In this document: positions 1 to 12,669 of the stretch, piece by piece
How positions within the stretch are numbered: the stretch's first letter is position 1
Layout of the letters: every line of letters starts with the position of its first letter
From: Setophaga petechia
Taxonomy: Eukaryota > Chordata > Aves > Passeriformes > Parulidae
Direction: 5' to 3'
Length of the DNA: 64,000 nucleotides
Assembly: GCA_024362935.1 (NCBI GenBank)
Contig: JANCRA010000032.1
Location: 3,162,001-3,226,000, forward strand
The notes under the pieces: model-generated
What the model saw: the letters and a program-made list of their open reading frames with translations, nothing else
Database searches by the model: none
What the model was told of the DNA's origin: nothing
Made by a program: the position numbers and the translations under genes

Positions 1-3000
1 AGAGTATTTCACTGACTAGTGGGGACAAAGTGGAGCAGTAGACTGAAACAGCTTGTGCTGAGGCCTCCTACTTGAACTTCTGTGTGTCTTACTGCAGACT
101 AGCACTCAGTCTGCTCCTTAGAGTGCCCATTAATGGGTTAGGTGTGCTTCTGGAAAACATTTTTGGGCTACTTCCCCCTGAAAATAATCTCGTTTGCACA
201 CTCTGACTGCTCAGCCAGCTGAACCAAAATTTGGTAAGTGAGGATGACCAAGATGGACTTCAGGTGCAACTCCAGATCCAAACTAGGGCATTGATGTAGC
301 TGCACTGGAAAAAAACAGTTTTATGCTTTTTAGATTAACTTTTAAGGGGAAGGATTGGTATTTCATTTCCTTGTGGACAGCTTGTTCTCTTAGTTGGCCT
401 TCAAGAAAGTAAAAGTTGAGTGTTTACGTGGAATGCAGTCTTCTAGAGTAAGGAGCAGGGCTAATGGAAGGGCATAATCAGAAGGGGCAATAATAACTAT
501 GAAGATTGCATGAGTCTGTTTTGAAAAGAGAAGGGACAACAGCACACTGCAGACAGCACTTCTATGTGTTCTCACTCTGGGAGTCCTTATTCCCTCCTTC
601 TGTGCTGCCTTCTCTTCTCCTTTGCTTTGGCTGCAGCCAAGATTTACTTGCTATTTGGCTGTTAATTTCTCACCTCTTATTTAATCTCACACATTCTATT
701 AACTCAGAAAAGTTTTGTTGTAGTATGCATAGAATAAAAGAGTTGTAACAGAAACAGACAAAATGCAGAGCAAAAAGTTCACTTTCATGAGCCTATTCTT
801 AATGAAGAAAATGAGAAGGGTTGAAAATTTTAGAAAGAAGAAAAAGAATACATTTCACATATTTCTTAGGCTCTACTCCTTCTCTACTCCTAATGCATCA
901 GGAACAGATTGGTAAGTCAGTGTCTTCAGTTGCTTTGAGAAAACCTTGGCAGTCTTACATAAAATGACAAAAATGGAGTCAAATCCTTAAGACAGATGTA
1001 ATGTATCATTGAGAGTTGGTGGAGATGCCATGACATGAAACATATTTGGCATATGGCACCTTCACTTGTTCTTCAAGAAAAATACTAAACATAGCAAGGT
1101 AAAGTCACTTGAAATTGTGAAGGAGAGAAACTGTCATTACTATGAGACATTAACATTGCTATGTTCCATTTACTACAATCCACCAATCAAACTTAAACCT
1201 ACCGACCAGTTCTGCTTGTAGGAAATTCATTCATTCATTCATAGAAAATCTGCCACCCCAAGAACCAACTAAAGGGGCTAAATCAATCCTCATTTTGTTT
1301 GTCTCTTGGTCCCAGTGCTAAATCACATCAAATAATCAAATCAAATTATATATCATGTAACATACTATTAGAATGAAAGACGAGCCTTTTTTTTCAGCTA
1401 TTCTTCCCAAATTTTGCATGTCATGCTATGCTTTCTGGGCATGCAGCAGGTTGAGCTGCTCCTATGCTATAAATATTCCTCTTACATAACCAATTAATCA
1501 GATAAAAAGCCAAAGAAAGCAACTATTTTTAGTATAATATTGCTAGTCATGCTTCTGCAGTGTTATTTTTTGCTTTTAAATAAAAGGACTTCTTCATTCT
1601 GCAGTTCTTTTCCATCAATGTGTGGGACTGTGCCAATTTAAGCAACATTTCTGTATAAAGAACCCTGATTAATGATCTAAAATTCCAAGCAAGCTTTATT
1701 GTCTCAGTGTTGCTGCTCAAGCTGCTTGAAAAGTTTCTGCTAAAACATTCAAGTGATTTCTATATAATACCTAAAGTGTTTTTCAGGCTCTGGTGCTTTC
1801 AGCCTAAAAAGAATGAATGAATCGAAGAGTTCGGGAGAAAAAAATACAATGTTATGTAAAACCTGACGATTGTTCATTGAAAAATGTTTTAAAACAAATT
1901 TTTTCTTAGCTTTCTTTCCTACTGGATATGGACTTGGCTTTTAAATGTCTTCTGCCAACTAACTGAACTCAAGAACAAACTGGCCTATGGAGCCAACCCT
2001 CAATTACTTCAATCTGGACTGACATAGTTTAATTCAAACTGAGGCTTTAGTTCTTAATTTCAAAATATTTTTTTACATCTCTATCTCCAAATCCTGTATT
2101 AGAAGCAAATCAAGGCTGTGAATTATGAAGCTGCAGTAACTGAACTGCTGTTGTTGATAGAGAGAAGACAGAGAGGTAAAGCAAAACAAGTCTGAAAATA
2201 CTGAAACCTAGAATGAAAGATTTAATGTTAGATGACTTGAGTTCACATAGTTCACCTAGATTTAAAGCAGAACACTCCTCCTGAATGCAGTACACTTTTA
2301 CCTTAAAGATTATCTGATTATCTGGTGGCAGCTGCAATTGCTGGGCCACTGGATGGCCACTAGTGGGGTCTTATGGGGAGCTTCTGACTCTTGTTCCAGA
2401 TTAGCCTGGGTACCACAGATCATACCTGTGTCATATCTGACCACCCCTTGGGGGGGCCTTGCTCCACTTGACTTCAGGGGTACCTACATGGGTGCACATT
2501 CTGCCCTTACTGGATGTGAACTGGAGGATGCTCATAGCATGCATCTGTGGATGGAGAGAAGAAATAAACTCTGGGTGAAACAACAGGCCCACTCAGGTCC
2601 CCAGAGTATGGGGCTCTGACTCCAGGACCATTTTGTTTCACACCAAAAATATAAGGGTGTTTCATGCCTCTGAGGGATGGACACTAACAGGAGAAATGAG
2701 AGCACCCTCCCTAACCTAAAAAAATGCACCAGGTTTAGAGCACAGAACCCAAGAAAACCAGCCCTACTCATGGGCATAATCTTGTTATTAATAATATCCA
2801 CAAGTACAAAGACCCCACAAAATAAAGCAATATTTTTTTTTCCAAATTGATTTGTTTCTTCTCTAGGATACAGATTGTTTTTAAGTAAAGGTCTGCTTTT
2901 ACAAAATGTTGTGGTCAGGGAGGCATGGTAGCCTTTTTATATTCAAGAAATGATTCTCAGATTAAATGTGCGCCTGTATCATTCCTAAGTATTTATGTAC

Positions 3001-4928
3001 TACATGACTTTTGTTTTTATTAAACATTATCAAACACAACCAAGTGAAGAGAATTTTTCTGCTTTTATTTACATGCAAGACTGGATTTAGATACAACAGA
3101 GTAAGTACAATTGGGGGGGAAAGAACAATGGATGATGACAGTGATGACAAGGGCAAAACAATTGTTTGAAGCTGCAGCACAGCATTTGAAAAGCAGGACC
3201 TGACCAAAGCCAGCCTGCAGTTTGAAAAGGATCAAATGGCCCCGTTAGGTTAAGGGTAACTTTCACACAAAGCAGGATGTGAATGGCAGCGGATTGTGCT
3301 GTCTGGCTGCCAAGATTTATTGATGATAAAGGTAGCAAGCAAAATCATTTTCATGGGAAATCCACCTCAGGATCCAGGAAATTCTTGCCGTGTCTGATGT
3401 GTGTTCCACATCAGAAGCACAGGAGATGAATCAGGGTTTGAAGAACAGAGCATCCCGTACAATACCGAGGAAGGCGAGCAGCAGGACACTACGGTAGCCC
3501 TGTCAAAACCAGAATTTTCCTGATAATACAAATCCCATCTGGCAGGCCAGGCATGCACGCCCTCTCATCCTGCCATACCCAACTGAGGCCACAGCTCAAA
3601 GACTGTCATGCCAGGCAATATGCAATTTTGTAATTAGTTCTGTGGAAAAACCCAACAATCAGAAATTCTCTGTCTTCTCAGCAGCAGTTGTTCTTTTCCC
3701 AGAGAAACTGGAGACAAATATCACTTTCAGCTATGTTAAATTCTTAAAAGAAGAAGTGAGGCAACTCCACAGAGTGCAATGAAAATGTTTTAAAAATGCA
3801 AATAAAGACTGACATACAACAGAGAAAAACGGAAAAGCTTTTTCCCAGGGAACATCAGCTCCATTATTGAGTGTAATCCCAACACATTTACAATAAACCT
3901 ATTTCCTCAAATAATTCCTCTTCTTTTGGAAAGACTTTTTTAAAAAAAAGCTATAGATCACAGTAGCGCTATATTAGCAATTGACTTCTCTATGTGATAA
4001 ACTTATCTGTATTATTGAAATAATTTTAAAATGCATATACTTCCCAGCAAAACAGGGCAATAATAAAACCCCTGTGATATGAGAAAAGCTTTGCATATCT
4101 ATCTTAATCTTGCCAAATTTAAACCTACTGAACCTAGGTCTTTCCCTTCAAAACAAACAAGGAAGTTTTTTAAATCCATGATTAACAAGAAAATTATTTC
4201 TTCAAAACTAATTTATATGACATTACTACTTATACTAAGCCAAGATGACTGCACGTTAAATTTTGCCAGCATGCTAAAAGTGATGTCAAGAACTAAGAAA
4301 AAATACCATCATCATGTTCATTTAATGGATAAAACATGAAGTGAGCAGCAGCAGAGATAAGCACCCTGGAGGCTGTTTGGTTTGTCAGGACATGCACATG
4401 CAGTAATCCCTGACAGTCCTTGGTAAAGAGAGTGGGGTTTTTTGCCCTAATGTGGAGCAAAGCTGTGGTGATTGCTGCTTACTAATGCATTAGACTTTTA
4501 ACAGTGTAAACATGAAGGCAGTAATTCAGAGAACACTAAACTTGAAAGACGTAGCAGACCTGTAAAGTTAATTTGATTTACAGCATAATCAGGAGCAGAA
4601 TTCTCTTGCTTTCCCTTCCAATCTACATCTGAGCCCAGAAAAAGCAGATTTTCTTCCCACAAATCCAAGCAGATTCCACTCTCTTGTCTTGTATGGATGT
4701 AAGAGGAGCCAAATTTGACCCAGACCTCCTTTGGGGGAATAGAATTTTGCTTCACAAGTTGTCTACATTACACAGCCATCACGATTGTCTCCATTTGTTT
4801 ACTTCAAGAGCATTCCCTATACATCAGGAAGTTTCCAAACAAAAAGCAGATGCTGTCTGGATTTGAGACTCCTAAAGACTGAAGGCAGGAAGACAAATGA
4901 GGGGTGAGGTGGCAGGTAATAAAAACTC
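1..4928. other. Intronic sequence, nothing recognised
   Basis: AT-rich sequence with only short chance open frames (up to 93 aa). 2340-2800 is somewhat more GC-rich but was not matched to any repeat family by eye. Confidence 0.6.
1223..1243. repeat. Short (ATTC)n run
   Basis: About four ATTC units. Confidence 0.7.
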
Positions 4929-4990
4929 AAGAATGGTTAAAGCTGGAAGGGACCACTGGATGCAATCTAGTCCAACATTCCTGTGGTATA
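4929..4990 (-). mobile_element. CR1 LINE 3'-end scrap
   Basis: The plus strand reads GAATGGTTAAAGCTGGAAGG followed by a GACC...TCTAGTCCAAC pattern. This matches the complement of the CR1 3' untranslated end, so the element is on the minus strand with its 3' end at the low coordinate. Only about 60 bases are recognisable and the terminal repeats are lost, so it is an old copy. Confidence 0.6.
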
Positions 4991-7225
4991 AGCAAGCATT
5001 TGAAGAAAATGAAACAAAACAAGTAATTTCAGTCATGTTACAGCCATAAGCAGTCTGATGATGCCATTTCAACAACTCTGATTGTGCTTCTCTCTTTACT
5101 GTTGGCACCTTCCAAGCTCAACAACTCAGGAGTCCTCCTCCTTTGCTACACGAGATGGTCTCCATTCCCTATCCCAAGTATTTCCTGGTGAGTTCAGGAG
5201 GTCACAGTCAATGCAGGTGATTTCTACATCTGCAGTTGGCCCCCAGAGATGTGCAGAATCAGGTAAGGTGTGATGTGGAGGCTGGATGGAGAGAGAAACA
5301 CTTGGTGTGGGTAACAGAGATAACCTCTGATAGCAAAAGAGTAGGGGGCTGCAGCTAGCCAGCTTGAATCTGCTGGCTGCTGTGAGGCCAAGCACACAGA
5401 GATGCAAGCTAGAGCCAAGACTGAAGCAAAATCAAGGAGAAAAATATGAAAACCACTCATCCCTTTACCATGAGCCCAAACTCTCCCCAGCAGTGTGGAG
5501 AGAAAGGCACAGGTGGGATCTATGGTGGTGTGCTGTCCAGGAGGGGCCTCATCCTGTCAGATATGGATTGATCAGGAGAGCTTGTTCCACTGAGCATGGA
5601 CAACATGAAGCCAATATTGAGGGACACCTGAAGCTCCTGAAATACAAAACCCACTGCCTTTCTGATCTGTGGCAGAGCATGGTACTGTAGGAAGAAATTG
5701 CCTGGTGTTTCTGCTTTTCCCCTTCACTGACCCAACACACCTTTGCCAGTAGTAAATAGTTTAACTGCATGACTGTAAGCTTTTATGAGGCAGATGGCAT
5801 GTGCACATCCTTTCAAATCTTGCTGAGATGGTTTACAGGGTCAGCTTTCAAAACTTCTATAGGCAATACTTTGTGATTATTCCCAGGTAAAAAGCTCACC
5901 CACCTCCTATTGCACCTGAGGTAAGAGGAACACATAAAGAGAAATAAAGAAAAAAAACCCCATACATCTGCACGTGTGCTGTGTGATTACACAGGTATTA
6001 ACAGAAAACAGGGTTAAGGCTGGAGGATTTTACCACAGACATGCATACAACATGGCATAGACTCTTCAAGAGAAAAACACCAGACAGTGAAGGCACTAAA
6101 GAGAAGACTGCAAAACAGAAAATGCAGATAGTTTTGTCTGATTCAGAAGCATCACCATGGACGGCAATATCACTGCTCCAGGTGACTGCTCACTGTGAGG
6201 AGGACAGTGCTGGCACCACTGCCCCAGAGGAACACAAAGGGTATGTGGGAGACAAAAGGGTCTCCTGAGATGCAAAAAACAAACTGTTTCATACACATGC
6301 TCTTCGTGTGAAGGACAGATGTGGACCTTGGAGAAAGCTGCCAGGCAAGAACTCTCATCCTCTGAAACAAGCTGTTTATGGGTAGTTGAGGAGATGGCAT
6401 GAGAAATAAGATCATCACGGAGAGGATCTTGAGGAGGAGAGTCCCTGGCACAGCAATCAGAAGGAAGCATAAACTGCTGGGCATGCTGGCCAGATGAAGG
6501 AGAAGCATTTGCAAAAAGGATCACATCCTTTGGCCAGAAAGGTTTAGTTTGTTACGTGGTGAGAAGAATGTGGTGACAGAATATTCAGGCAGCACTTTTA
6601 AGACACCATGTGCCAAAGTGGGAGCCATTGCTAAATGGAAGGCAGAAGCCCAGTACTATGCTCATTAAGCTGTGATAATGCTATCAACCTCCCTGCCTCC
6701 CTGGGCCACCTACAAAACATCTCTCTGGCCCAGCAGACATGTACCACCCACACCAGAAAGGTGTTGAGAGAGCCAGGTCTCTACCTGGCTGGGGTGGGCA
6801 ACCCCCTTGGGGTGGTAACCCTCTTGGGCTACCCCTCTGGCCCCTCTGCCTGCCCTGGAATGCCATGGGATGTATTCCCACCAGGGAGCCATGTGCAGCA
6901 TAGGGGTCAGAATCAACCAGCAGTGGGGATGGAATTCAAACCCAAAAGTGGGTATAGCCTTTCACCTGTATCACGTCAGCTACAGAGAAACTGTACCTTT
7001 GCACAATCCAGAGCAGGTGGTGCCGGGCACAGGGATTGCTCTGGCAGGGAATGGTGCTGCTGGGGGTGGGCAGTGGCAAGGTGGGGAGGCCAGGCCAGGG
7101 AAGGGCATCCCCAGTGCCTCATTTCAGGAGGCACCAGCAGGCAGCCCTGGCAAAGGCCTGAGCTGCACTCTCAGCACAGCTGCCAGGTGGGCACAGCCAC
7201 TCCAGGCTGCAGAGGCTTGTTTGCG
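4991..7225. other. Intronic sequence with a GC-rich patch
   Basis: 5000-6600 is ordinary. 6640-7220 is clearly more GC-rich and supports long open frames in several phases, including one that runs on through the CA microsatellite. The frames read into simple repeat and show no domain. This may be an old unidentified repeat. Confidence 0.5.
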
Positions 7226-7256
<31 letters not shown>

Positions 7257-7320
7257 ACACACAGACACAGACACACACACACAGAGACACACAGACAAAG
7301 ACACACACAGACACACAGAG
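7226..7320. repeat. Compound (CA)n microsatellite with AG interruptions
   Basis: A pure CA run at about 7226-7250 is followed by CA blocks broken by GA dinucleotides down to 7320. It accounts for the THTHTH and CVCVCV stretches in the overlapping reading frames. Confidence 0.95.
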
Positions 7321-7444
7321 TTCTGTGACTTCAGAGCATTTTGTGTTTCCCAGCCTGAAGAGAAATGAGATCTCCTGCACTGCCGTACATGTGGCATTTC
7401 ATTCATCAGTTTTTCTGCATGGAAGGCTTGTCATATAAACAAAA

Positions 7445-7461
7445 TGAGTGTGTGTGTGTGT
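7445..7461. repeat. Short (TG)n run
   Basis: Eight TG units lie about 125 bases after the CA microsatellite and in the complementary orientation. Confidence 0.85.
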
Positions 7462-7666
7462 CATTCTACTGCTTCTGGATGCCCTGGAAGAGAAACACAG
7501 CAGAGCACACGCTGTTTATCAAAGTCCTGATGGGGAGGAAGGTATATTTGTAGCATCTTCTAAATATACTCCATTTCTGCTACTTTCTCTGCTCTCAGTG
7601 ACAGCAAACATCATTTGACAGAGACCAGAACATGCTCATTGTTTTCCCATCTCCTAGCTTTTTTCT

Positions 7667-7685
7667 AAAAAAAAAAAAAAAAAAA
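7667..7685. repeat. Poly(A) run
   Basis: Nineteen consecutive A. No recognisable transposon body precedes it. Confidence 0.9.
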
Positions 7686-10600
7686 TCAAAACCACCATGG
7701 GTGAGATTTTCAAGAACATTCTTACTGAGTTCAACCTCTCTCTGCTCACATTTGAGTCAGTGGGAATTGAGGCTAGTGCTGAACATTTTAAAATTCTTAC
7801 CATGTCTTTACATTACTCTTTTACAGGTTTAATTTAAATAATAACCATGTATAACATACACTGCACATACACAAAACACACTTTTCCTTTTCCTAGCACT
7901 GAATTTTACAGATAATGATCCTCCAAAACACTTGCCTTTGTAAGTCAAGCAAATGTCTGATACATGGGAATTGTCTGCATTTCATGAAGAAAGGAAAGGA
8001 AAAAAGGAACTGGACAGAAACCTCACTGTACTGTGGAAAAGGTGATCAGGAAATGGAGCAGGTGGTTCTGATTAATTGGGTATTGAAGAATCTTTAGCTC
8101 TTCTATAAAATGCAACGTTTTGGAAAATACTTCTTGAAATAACATATATTAGGACTTTCAGTGAAATTGTCTATTTCAACCAGAGGTGTCGGACACAGAC
8201 ATAAGTATATTTCAGATTACATTAGTTCACTTAAGAGGAAGCTGTTAGAAGTACATCCATATTTGATAATAACTATGGAGGCAGTTTTATACGTACCAAC
8301 TGGAACAAGGGAACTTGAATTAATAATGTACATTTTGAGCTTCAGCTACAGCTGCAGGACTGTCTCAAAAGAGACCCTTTTTTCAGAGTGCTGCAGTCTG
8401 CCTTGCAGATGTACGCTATTTTTGAAAAAAACTGGGAACCTTAGACATTCATCTCCCAAGTGGGGGCTCCCAGCCCACTCCAGGCTGGATTGGTTTCTTA
8501 CTATCCCATGTAATTCCTTGAAAGCTCTCCCAATGGGAAACAATGATGCTGGACAGATGAGCTAGGGGCAATCACTACTGGGCCTCCAGATGAGCCAGAG
8601 ATTTTTGGGAGCTCCCTTTATCTCAGCTGGAGGAGCCAGGATATACCAATACAATATGTACATTGATTGGGACCCTGAAGGAATGCACAAAAAATTTCTG
8701 AAACATCAAAACTTTCTGCAAGCTGGAAATGTGTGGTTTCACCTAGTCCTGTCTTCAACCAGATACACATTTGGTACTTTAATTAGGTAAAAGGAGTCTG
8801 TCTTCAGATGGGGATTTTTGTTGTGCTCTTGAAGAATGACTTGAGATTTTCAGATTTTCTTCTTGAGATATCATTCCTTAAAAGGCCAAGCTGATCACAT
8901 CAATTGCAATTAACAGAATATTTACTGCCACATAAGAAGCCAAAAGCCACCTGCAATTGCTTTGTCACAACGTATCAGTACACCTGTGTCATAATTCAGA
9001 AATGGTAATGACTGTCATATCTGGCCATGCTACCATTACCCAAATACACCCTTAAACATCCTGTGAAAAAATCACATCAGCTACCTGTCTGCCCAGAAAA
9101 TGACCAAAAGAAAGATGTACAGTTTGCAACCCCCTCAAGTTTCTTGACATACCTCATATATTTCTGAACACTCTCAAGTTCCTTTGACCTTCAGGTGCCA
9201 CATATTGATTGCCTGGTGAAGTTAAACTTGCTCCTCTCAGCATCCTGAGCCTGCACTCATCCCTGGCAGAACTTCTATCATCTCTTGTCATCAGCTACAT
9301 GAGCAACTCTCAAAAGTAAGCCCTCTCCACTATTTTGCAGCTTATCTCCACATTAGTATTAACCAAATGCTAACATAGATAAAGGAGGGATTTTTATAGA
9401 TGCCCTAATAAGAGCAGCTACTTATTCCCTGAGTTTGAGCTTTCTTAAAACAAGCTCTGAAAGGATCATTTCCCCCCTCTCTCTGCTGAAGTACTGCTAA
9501 AATGCTGCTAATTCAGACTAGATGATTTTACCCTTGCCTGAATCCAGAACAAGTCTCATGTACTTTTGCAGGGGGATTAAAACTGGTTTAAAATGATGTT
9601 TAAAAAAACCTTCTCACAACTCTGCTCAGGGAAGGGTGAATTCTTTCAACGTGGTTTTTTTAGTCCTTTTTTACTGTATATTCACAGGTTTCAATCTTGT
9701 CAAGGTTGCTAGATAGCCTTTGACACTTTTGTATCATTCAATATTTTTTGAGAACACTACATGAGGTAATATATATTGCAAAAACAGACACTCTTTCAAC
9801 CTTTTTCTCCAAAGGCAGTTTTGATGAGGCTGGACTTACATGTTCTTAATGACAAATAAACACTGTGTTTCCTCCTTTGGAATTTTTCTTTTTTGCTTTT
9901 CTTTGAAATTAGATGCTTCTTTTGTTTTCTATTTATGAAACCTTGTAAAGAAAATGATTACTTCATGTATGGGTCTTTGGTGGCACATAGAGTTTCAACA
10001 GATATTATTTTAATTAGGCTGCTTGGTTCCATTTCCTTTTTAAATGGCTGTGGCAAGGACCTTGTGTTGTGATCTGCTGAATGGGAGGAAATGTCTGCTG
10101 AGGATTCTTCTCTTCTGAAAGTAGTGCATTAATGAGACACTTTCTTAATAGCAGCTTCATGTCAAGTCCTGTAATCAGAACACGAGAGACACCCAAACCA
10201 GCAGAAACATTCATTAATTCCAGAAGTCACTATTTCTGCATTATGTTTGAGAATTATTCCAAAAGGAATAGAACCTTAGCAGTGATATGGGATAAGAAGG
10301 TGTTTTTGCATTACAGTGAGAGAGAGACACACAGTTACTCAAACTTACTGTTTTATACCAGTTGGGTTCCTATCTATAAGGCTAGTCTTTCTTTAGGAAA
10401 AAAAAGATCCAATCCTGTTAGGTATCAGAATGCAGTGCCTTGGAGTAAAGAAGCAATTTACTACAGGACTTCAAAATTGCTCCCTGATTATTCTCCAGTT
10501 TGTCCTGACCAATGCTGAGAAACTAATTGGTGCCTGACTTTATAAAATAATTCTAGTTTAACATCTGTGAACTCATTATTAAGTCCTTCCAAGCAGAGAA

Positions 10601-12654
10601 GTGTGTTATTCAAACTTCTGACACAGTGGTGCAATATGACCACACCATCTCCATCTACACTCTCTGAAATGAGAAGCCTAAAACATTAATTAAAACAAAA
10701 CCCAGTCATACACCTCATCATTCTACTGTAGCTAGAAGATAAAATCCTCCTGGGAGATCAAGAAACTGATCTAAGAACTATTAGCACAAGTTCCCCTTTC
10801 TATGTTCACCAACCAATTGTATTAACACTCCTTATGGAATTGAGAGGAAGTGAAGATTAGACAACTCAGAAAGGCATGCCTGTCTTTCTGGACCTACATG
10901 CCATTATTTCCAAAGCAAGAAGAGCATGATAACAGAAATATGTCATATTGGTGTTATAATCAGCATTGGATTAGGTTACTGTATAAAAAGATTCTATATT
11001 TTAATAGGTGCTGGCATACTTACAATAAGTAAAGTAAAAATTCCATTAATTTACCTCAATATGTCACGAATGGGAGAAGAAAACTAAATTTTTATCACCT
11101 GATTTCATAAGGGTGATCTACTTGCATCTAATGAAAACTGTCTCTATAATAATTTCTCCCTCTTGTCAGCTTACATATTTTCAAAATATTTAACATTTTG
11201 GCTAGTATGGTTCACATTTGGCCTTGTCTGAGAAGTTGTTTCAGTTAAATCCCTTAAGCCATCTTTAAGCCATGAATAAAAGTGAGTAAATATAGTTTAC
11301 TACTATTTTCTGAACAGGGAGAAGGCCCTTGAAACACTGGTAAACATTGCGAGCAGTGTTACTGGTGAGTGCTCCTACTTTGAGGAAACTACAGTGACAG
11401 TGATTTAGAGAGCACACTGAGGAGCAGAATACAGTATTTCCCAAAGTGTGTGGATATCCACATACACACAAATATTGAATGCCTCATACAGTAAAAAAAA
11501 CCTTACTTAGGTGTAGGGAATGGTGTCCACAAACCCACCTGTAAAACACATTTCTCATCTCTATAGAAGAGGTGAGCAAGTTAATCACCTGCAGAACAAA
11601 AATTTATTTTCTTCAAACCAAGTAGTGCCTGTCAGTCTCTCTTATACTTCCCTGCAGCCATCAAGGTTCATTTGAAAAATCTGATTTGTGCATGAGGCAT
11701 TATAGATCAAATTTGCCAGCGGTACAGAGTCTCCTTTATTTATTCTTTACCGAATAAAATAACTACTGAAATGACCTAGAAGTTCCCCTTCTCTCACTCA
11801 AGCAAACTGGATTTCTTGGGAATAATGGGCCTGATTCTTTTTATCACCAAACCATGCCTCTCCTCTTTCATCCTGACAGTGAATTGCTTTACAGTGAGGG
11901 TAATGGCTTTTAAATTGCAATTTCTACACTAATTTTAGGGCTTCTTTATAATGGAGATAAAAAGCAAGATAAAGGGGCCTTATCATAAATAAAAATAAGG
12001 CCATATATAGTTTATATTGATCCTACTTCTCACCTTTTGGGTTTTTTTCCTGTGCATCTTGCTTAGGAAAATGTTTTCAAAATCATTATTTTTAAAATCT
12101 GAGTCAGGAAATTTAAAAATTAGACAATCAAAGTATGTGGGATCTGGTGGGCTTTGGTTTCAAGGTTTCAACAGAAGAACATCAGGTCAACGCCTAGAGA
12201 TGAGTATTTATTTTTCCAATTTTGGAACAAATTGGCCTGACTTTCCAATGTTAATACTGTGCTGCCAGTATGGTTGTGGATGGGCCCCCCTGCCCAGCCT
12301 TCTCTCCAGCCTCATGGACAATGGTGTACAGACCCCAGCTGGCTCTCTCCAGCTTCCCCAGGCAGTGCTACAGGAGCTGGCACTGGGCTTTGACAGCAGA
12401 ACACTGACACAGCAGCAGTGCATGCCCTGGGCCTGCAGCCACCAGTGAGGCCAGAAAGGACCACCTGAGCCAGACTGGGGCCAGCCAGCAGTGCAGTAGA
12501 TGGCTTTTTGTCTGTTTTAACCTTCCCTGCTAGCCTGTCCTTGGTCTTTATCCCAAACATCTGTACTGTGGGTTTACTTCAACACCTTCTCAGCAAATTA
12601 TCAATAAATTAGTCACTTTCTAACTTCTCTGTAAATTTTATTATTTCAGTTGTC
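7686..12654. other. Intronic sequence with a GC-rich patch near 12260-12480
   Basis: Mostly unique AT-rich sequence. The GC-rich patch near 12260-12480 gives overlapping open frames on both strands (143, 82 and 71 aa) with no family resemblance. Confidence 0.5.
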
Positions 12655-12669
12655 TTTTTTTTTTTTTTT
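12655..12669. repeat. Poly(T) run
   Basis: Fifteen consecutive T followed by AG. On the plus strand this resembles a 3' splice site, but no plus-strand exon is evident. Confidence 0.85.

Noticed and set aside
6096..6524. 142-codon minus-strand open frame
   Set aside because: It overlaps another frame of similar length at 6170-6514, and neither resembles a protein family.
6635..7438. 267-codon plus-strand open frame
   Set aside because: It runs straight through the CA microsatellite (a THTHTH stretch). It shows no domain and equally long frames overlap it in other phases, so composition and simple repeat explain it.
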